Position numbers and translations under genes: made by a program. From Methylomonas sp. (GTDB taxonomy: Bacteria > Pseudomonadota > Gammaproteobacteria > Methylococcales > Methylomonadaceae), in the NCBI GenBank assembly GCA_026988195.1, contig JALSLS010000431.1:1-7481 (forward strand): DNA of 7,481 bases, in the 5' to 3' direction. Position 1 is the stretch's first letter; each line of letters starts with the position of its first letter. This document shows positions 6,278-7,481 of this stretch, one piece after another. Under the pieces are notes generated by a model. That model was given only the letters and a program-made list of their open reading frames with translations. It was not told the origin of the DNA and did no database searches.

Positions 6278-6307
6278 TTTATAGGGTGAGTTGTTACAAA
6301 TGATCAA
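6278..6307 (-). promoter_or_regulatory. Possible sigma-70 promoter for the pigment operon
   Basis: On the minus strand TTGATC (6302-6307) and TATAAA (6278-6283) are separated by 18 bp, directly after the tupA stop and about 50 bp before the chain-length factor ATG. The boxes are near consensus, but in AT-rich DNA such matches occur by chance. No intrinsic terminator separates tupA from the cluster, so read-through from tupA is also possible. Confidence 0.3.
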
Positions 6308-6317
6308 GAATATTTTC

Positions 6318-7136
6318 TTAGTCATTCCTAATAGCATCAGGATAAAATAACTGCTTACCACCCTTTTTATAAGCCGCAATCAATTTTTGTCCCTTTTCAC
6401 TGATTACAAAATCAATATATTTTTTAGCTAACTCGTAATTAACGTTACCATGTTTTTTAGGATTCACAGCCATGACATGATAAGGGTTGAACAATGATGA
6501 ATCGCCTTCAAATACGACTTGCAATGACATTTTATCGGCATAAGCGATTTGTGTTCCCCTATCCGTTAAAGTGTAGCCCTGTTTATCATCTGTAATGCGT
6601 AGAACAGCTCCCATTCCTTGACCTGCAGAAGCATACCATTCGCCTTTGGGTTCTATCCCAGCTTGCCGCCATAAATACATTTCTTTTTTATGGGTTCCTG
6701 AATCATCCCCCCGAGATACAAAGACTGATTGGCTGGTAAATATTTTAGCTAAAGCCTCATTAACGGTGGTTGCTGAGCGAATACCAGCCGGGTCATTTGC
6801 GGGGCCAACAATAACAAAGTCATTATGCATCACCGCAGATCGATCAATAAAATCACCTTGTTCAACATACTTTAACTCTGCTGCTGGCGCATGTACAAAA
6901 ACCACATCGACATCACCATTTCCACCAATTCTGAGAGCTCGCCCAGTTCCCACCGCGATAACATCAATCCTTACCTGGTTTTCTTGTTCAAAAACTGGGT
7001 TTAAAATAGCTAATAAGCCTGAATTTTCTGTACTGGTCGTTGTAGACATTCGTAGAATATCTATTCCCCATGCAGTTTGCACAGTAATAAGACTCACTAT
7101 TAATAACGTAATAGTCTGTTTGATTTTTTTCATCAT
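6318..7136 (-). CDS. tupA: Tungstate ABC transporter periplasmic substrate-binding protein TupA
   Basis: This 272-residue protein has a Sec signal peptide: basic MMKKIK, a hydrophobic core, and cleavage likely after Ala-Trp-Gly at about residue 24. The mature part carries the TupA signature: the oxyanion-binding STTTSTENSGLL (31-42), SRGDDSGTHKKE (141-152), YTLTDRGT (188-195) and NPYHVMAVNP (217-226). TupA binds tungstate in the periplasm and passes it to the TupB permease and TupC ATPase for molybdopterin-type enzymes. Neither partner gene follows: the next gene in the same direction is the pigment chain-length factor, so this is an orphan here or its partners lie elsewhere. Two adjacent ATG codons (7136, 7133) could start it; no strong ribosome binding site is seen. 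A palindromic MITE-like repeat ends about 30 bp upstream. ModA-type molybdate binders lack these motifs. Confidence 0.92.
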   Translation of the reverse strand: MMKKIKQTITLLIVSLITVQTAWGIDILRMSTTTSTENSGLLAILNPVFEQENQVRIDVIAVGTGRALRIGGNGDVDVVFVHAPAAELKYVEQGDFIDRSAVMHNDFVIVGPANDPAGIRSATTVNEALAKIFTSQSVFVSRGDDSGTHKKEMYLWRQAGIEPKGEWYASAGQGMGAVLRITDDKQGYTLTDRGTQIAYADKMSLQVVFEGDSSLFNPYHVMAVNPKKHGNVNYELAKKYIDFVISEKGQKLIAAYKKGGKQLFYPDAIRND

Positions 7137-7168
7137 AAAGTTTGTCGGGAAAACCTTTTTTTGCTTGC

Positions 7169-7330
7169 TAAGGAAGGTGCACGAAATAACTTGAGCATCT
7201 AACTTGTCTTTTTGTCCGTCTTCTGCGTTGTATAAATAGTTGCGTAGCTTGCTATGCGCCTATTTATACGTCTTGAATACGAACAAAAATCCTGCGCCAG
7301 TTGTTCAATTTATTCCGTGCCCATTCCTAA
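7169..7330. mobile_element. MITE-like, near-complete palindrome upstream of tupA
   Basis: Nearly the whole 162 bp folds back on itself. The ends match as GCACGAAATAACTTGAGCA (from 7179) against GCACGGAATAAATTGAACA (reverse complement ending at 7320), with symmetry continuing outward through AGGAA to 7169/7330. Further in, TTTTTGTCCGTCTTC faces TTTTTGTTCGTATTC, and the centre is TATAAATAG...GCGTAG-CTTG-CTATGC...CTATTTATA. There is no reading frame or transposase. Full-length imperfect palindromy is typical of small non-autonomous elements. No convincing target-site duplication was found. Its inner end is about 30 bp from the tupA start, so the tupA promoter must lie within or very close to it. 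The 345 gene-free bases 7137-7481 hold this element, the terminator and otherwise nothing recognised. Confidence 0.8.
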
Positions 7331-7336
7331 TGAACC

Positions 7337-7365
7337 AAAAAAGCCTTGAAAATCATTCCAAGGCT
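7337..7365 (-). terminator. Rho-independent terminator (minus strand) of a gene to the right of the window
   Basis: Read on the minus strand, AGCCTTG (7365-7359) and CAAGGCT (7348-7342) form a 7-bp stem around a 10-base loop, followed directly by a run of T (7341-7337). The plus-strand side has only a broken T-run (CTCTTTGTTT), so the main direction is leftward. It would end a minus-strand gene whose coding part lies mostly or wholly beyond 7481, and separates that gene from tupA. Confidence 0.65.
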
Positions 7366-7481
7366 CTCTTTGTTTACTCTACTTTAAAAATATAGCTCAA
7401 CAAAAATGAGCGCTAATTATCAAGTATTAACCCCAATATTTTTTATGGAACGCTAGATGTGAATTAATAAAACTGGATATA
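7366..7481. other. Intergenic sequence at the right edge, no feature recognised
   Basis: This AT-rich stretch has stops in all minus-strand frames. One minus frame stays open for 17 codons from the edge to a TAA at 7427-7429 and could be the C-terminus of the gene ended by the nearby terminator, but it is too short to claim. Confidence 0.4.

Noticed and set aside
6646..7194. Plus-strand open frame of 182 codons
   Set aside because: Its length is notable, but it is an exact antisense shadow of tupA, whose signal peptide and signature motifs are unmistakable. The Ser/Thr/Pro-rich translation resembles no family, and it runs into the palindromic repeat.
7427..7480. C-terminal end of a minus-strand gene (17 open codons to a TAA)
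   Set aside because: Compatible with the terminator at 7337-7365, but far too short to distinguish from chance.

Overview
This window is AT-rich bacterial DNA, and every gene called is on the minus strand. Codon usage, protein style and pathway point to a gammaproteobacterium. Two short palindromic mobile repeats suggest a repeat-rich free-living lineage. I suspect something like the Methylococcales or another aquatic group, but that is a guess from memory and not established here.

The main content is one arm of an aryl-polyene (APE)/flexirubin-type pigment cluster. In the direction of transcription (right to left) it holds: a ketosynthase-like chain-length factor (5542-6228); a PlsC-type acyltransferase (4609-5379); two consecutive acyl carrier proteins (4350-4616 and 4102-4353); an AMP-ligase fused to an ApeI-type hot-dog dehydratase (2144-3847); a family 2 glycosyltransferase (1413-2147); an LpxL/HtrB-like acyltransferase (493-1416); and the start of a HAL/PAL/TAL-type aromatic amino acid ammonia-lyase (1-500, cut by the window edge). 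Most junctions overlap by a few bases (ATGA or GTGA type), so this is a translationally coupled operon with two breaks: a 162-bp gap after the chain-length factor and a 254-bp gap between the second ACP and the AMP-ligase. The cluster should continue left of base 1 with the thioesterase, LolA-like and MMPL-like export proteins, ketosynthases and ketoreductase usual for this family; none of these can be seen here.

Inferred pathway: the ammonia-lyase makes an aryl-acrylic acid (cinnamate- or coumarate-like) starter. The AMP-ligase domain activates it and loads it onto an ACP. A KS/chain-length-factor pair (KS outside the window) extends it, and the fused dehydratase helps create the conjugated double bonds. 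The glycosyltransferase and two acyltransferases probably attach the polyene to a sugar/lipid carrier in the inner membrane.

Upstream of the operon, in the same direction, is tupA (6318-7136), a tungstate-binding periplasmic protein. The permease and ATPase genes that normally follow it are absent. Two non-coding repeat structures stand out. One is a REPIN-like inverted pair of GTAG-headed REP sequences with a further outer inverted repeat (3924-4080), lying inside the pigment operon. The other is a ~160-bp near-complete palindrome with MITE character (7169-7330), ending about 30 bp before the tupA start. A minus-strand intrinsic terminator (7337-7365) marks the end of a gene lying right of the window.
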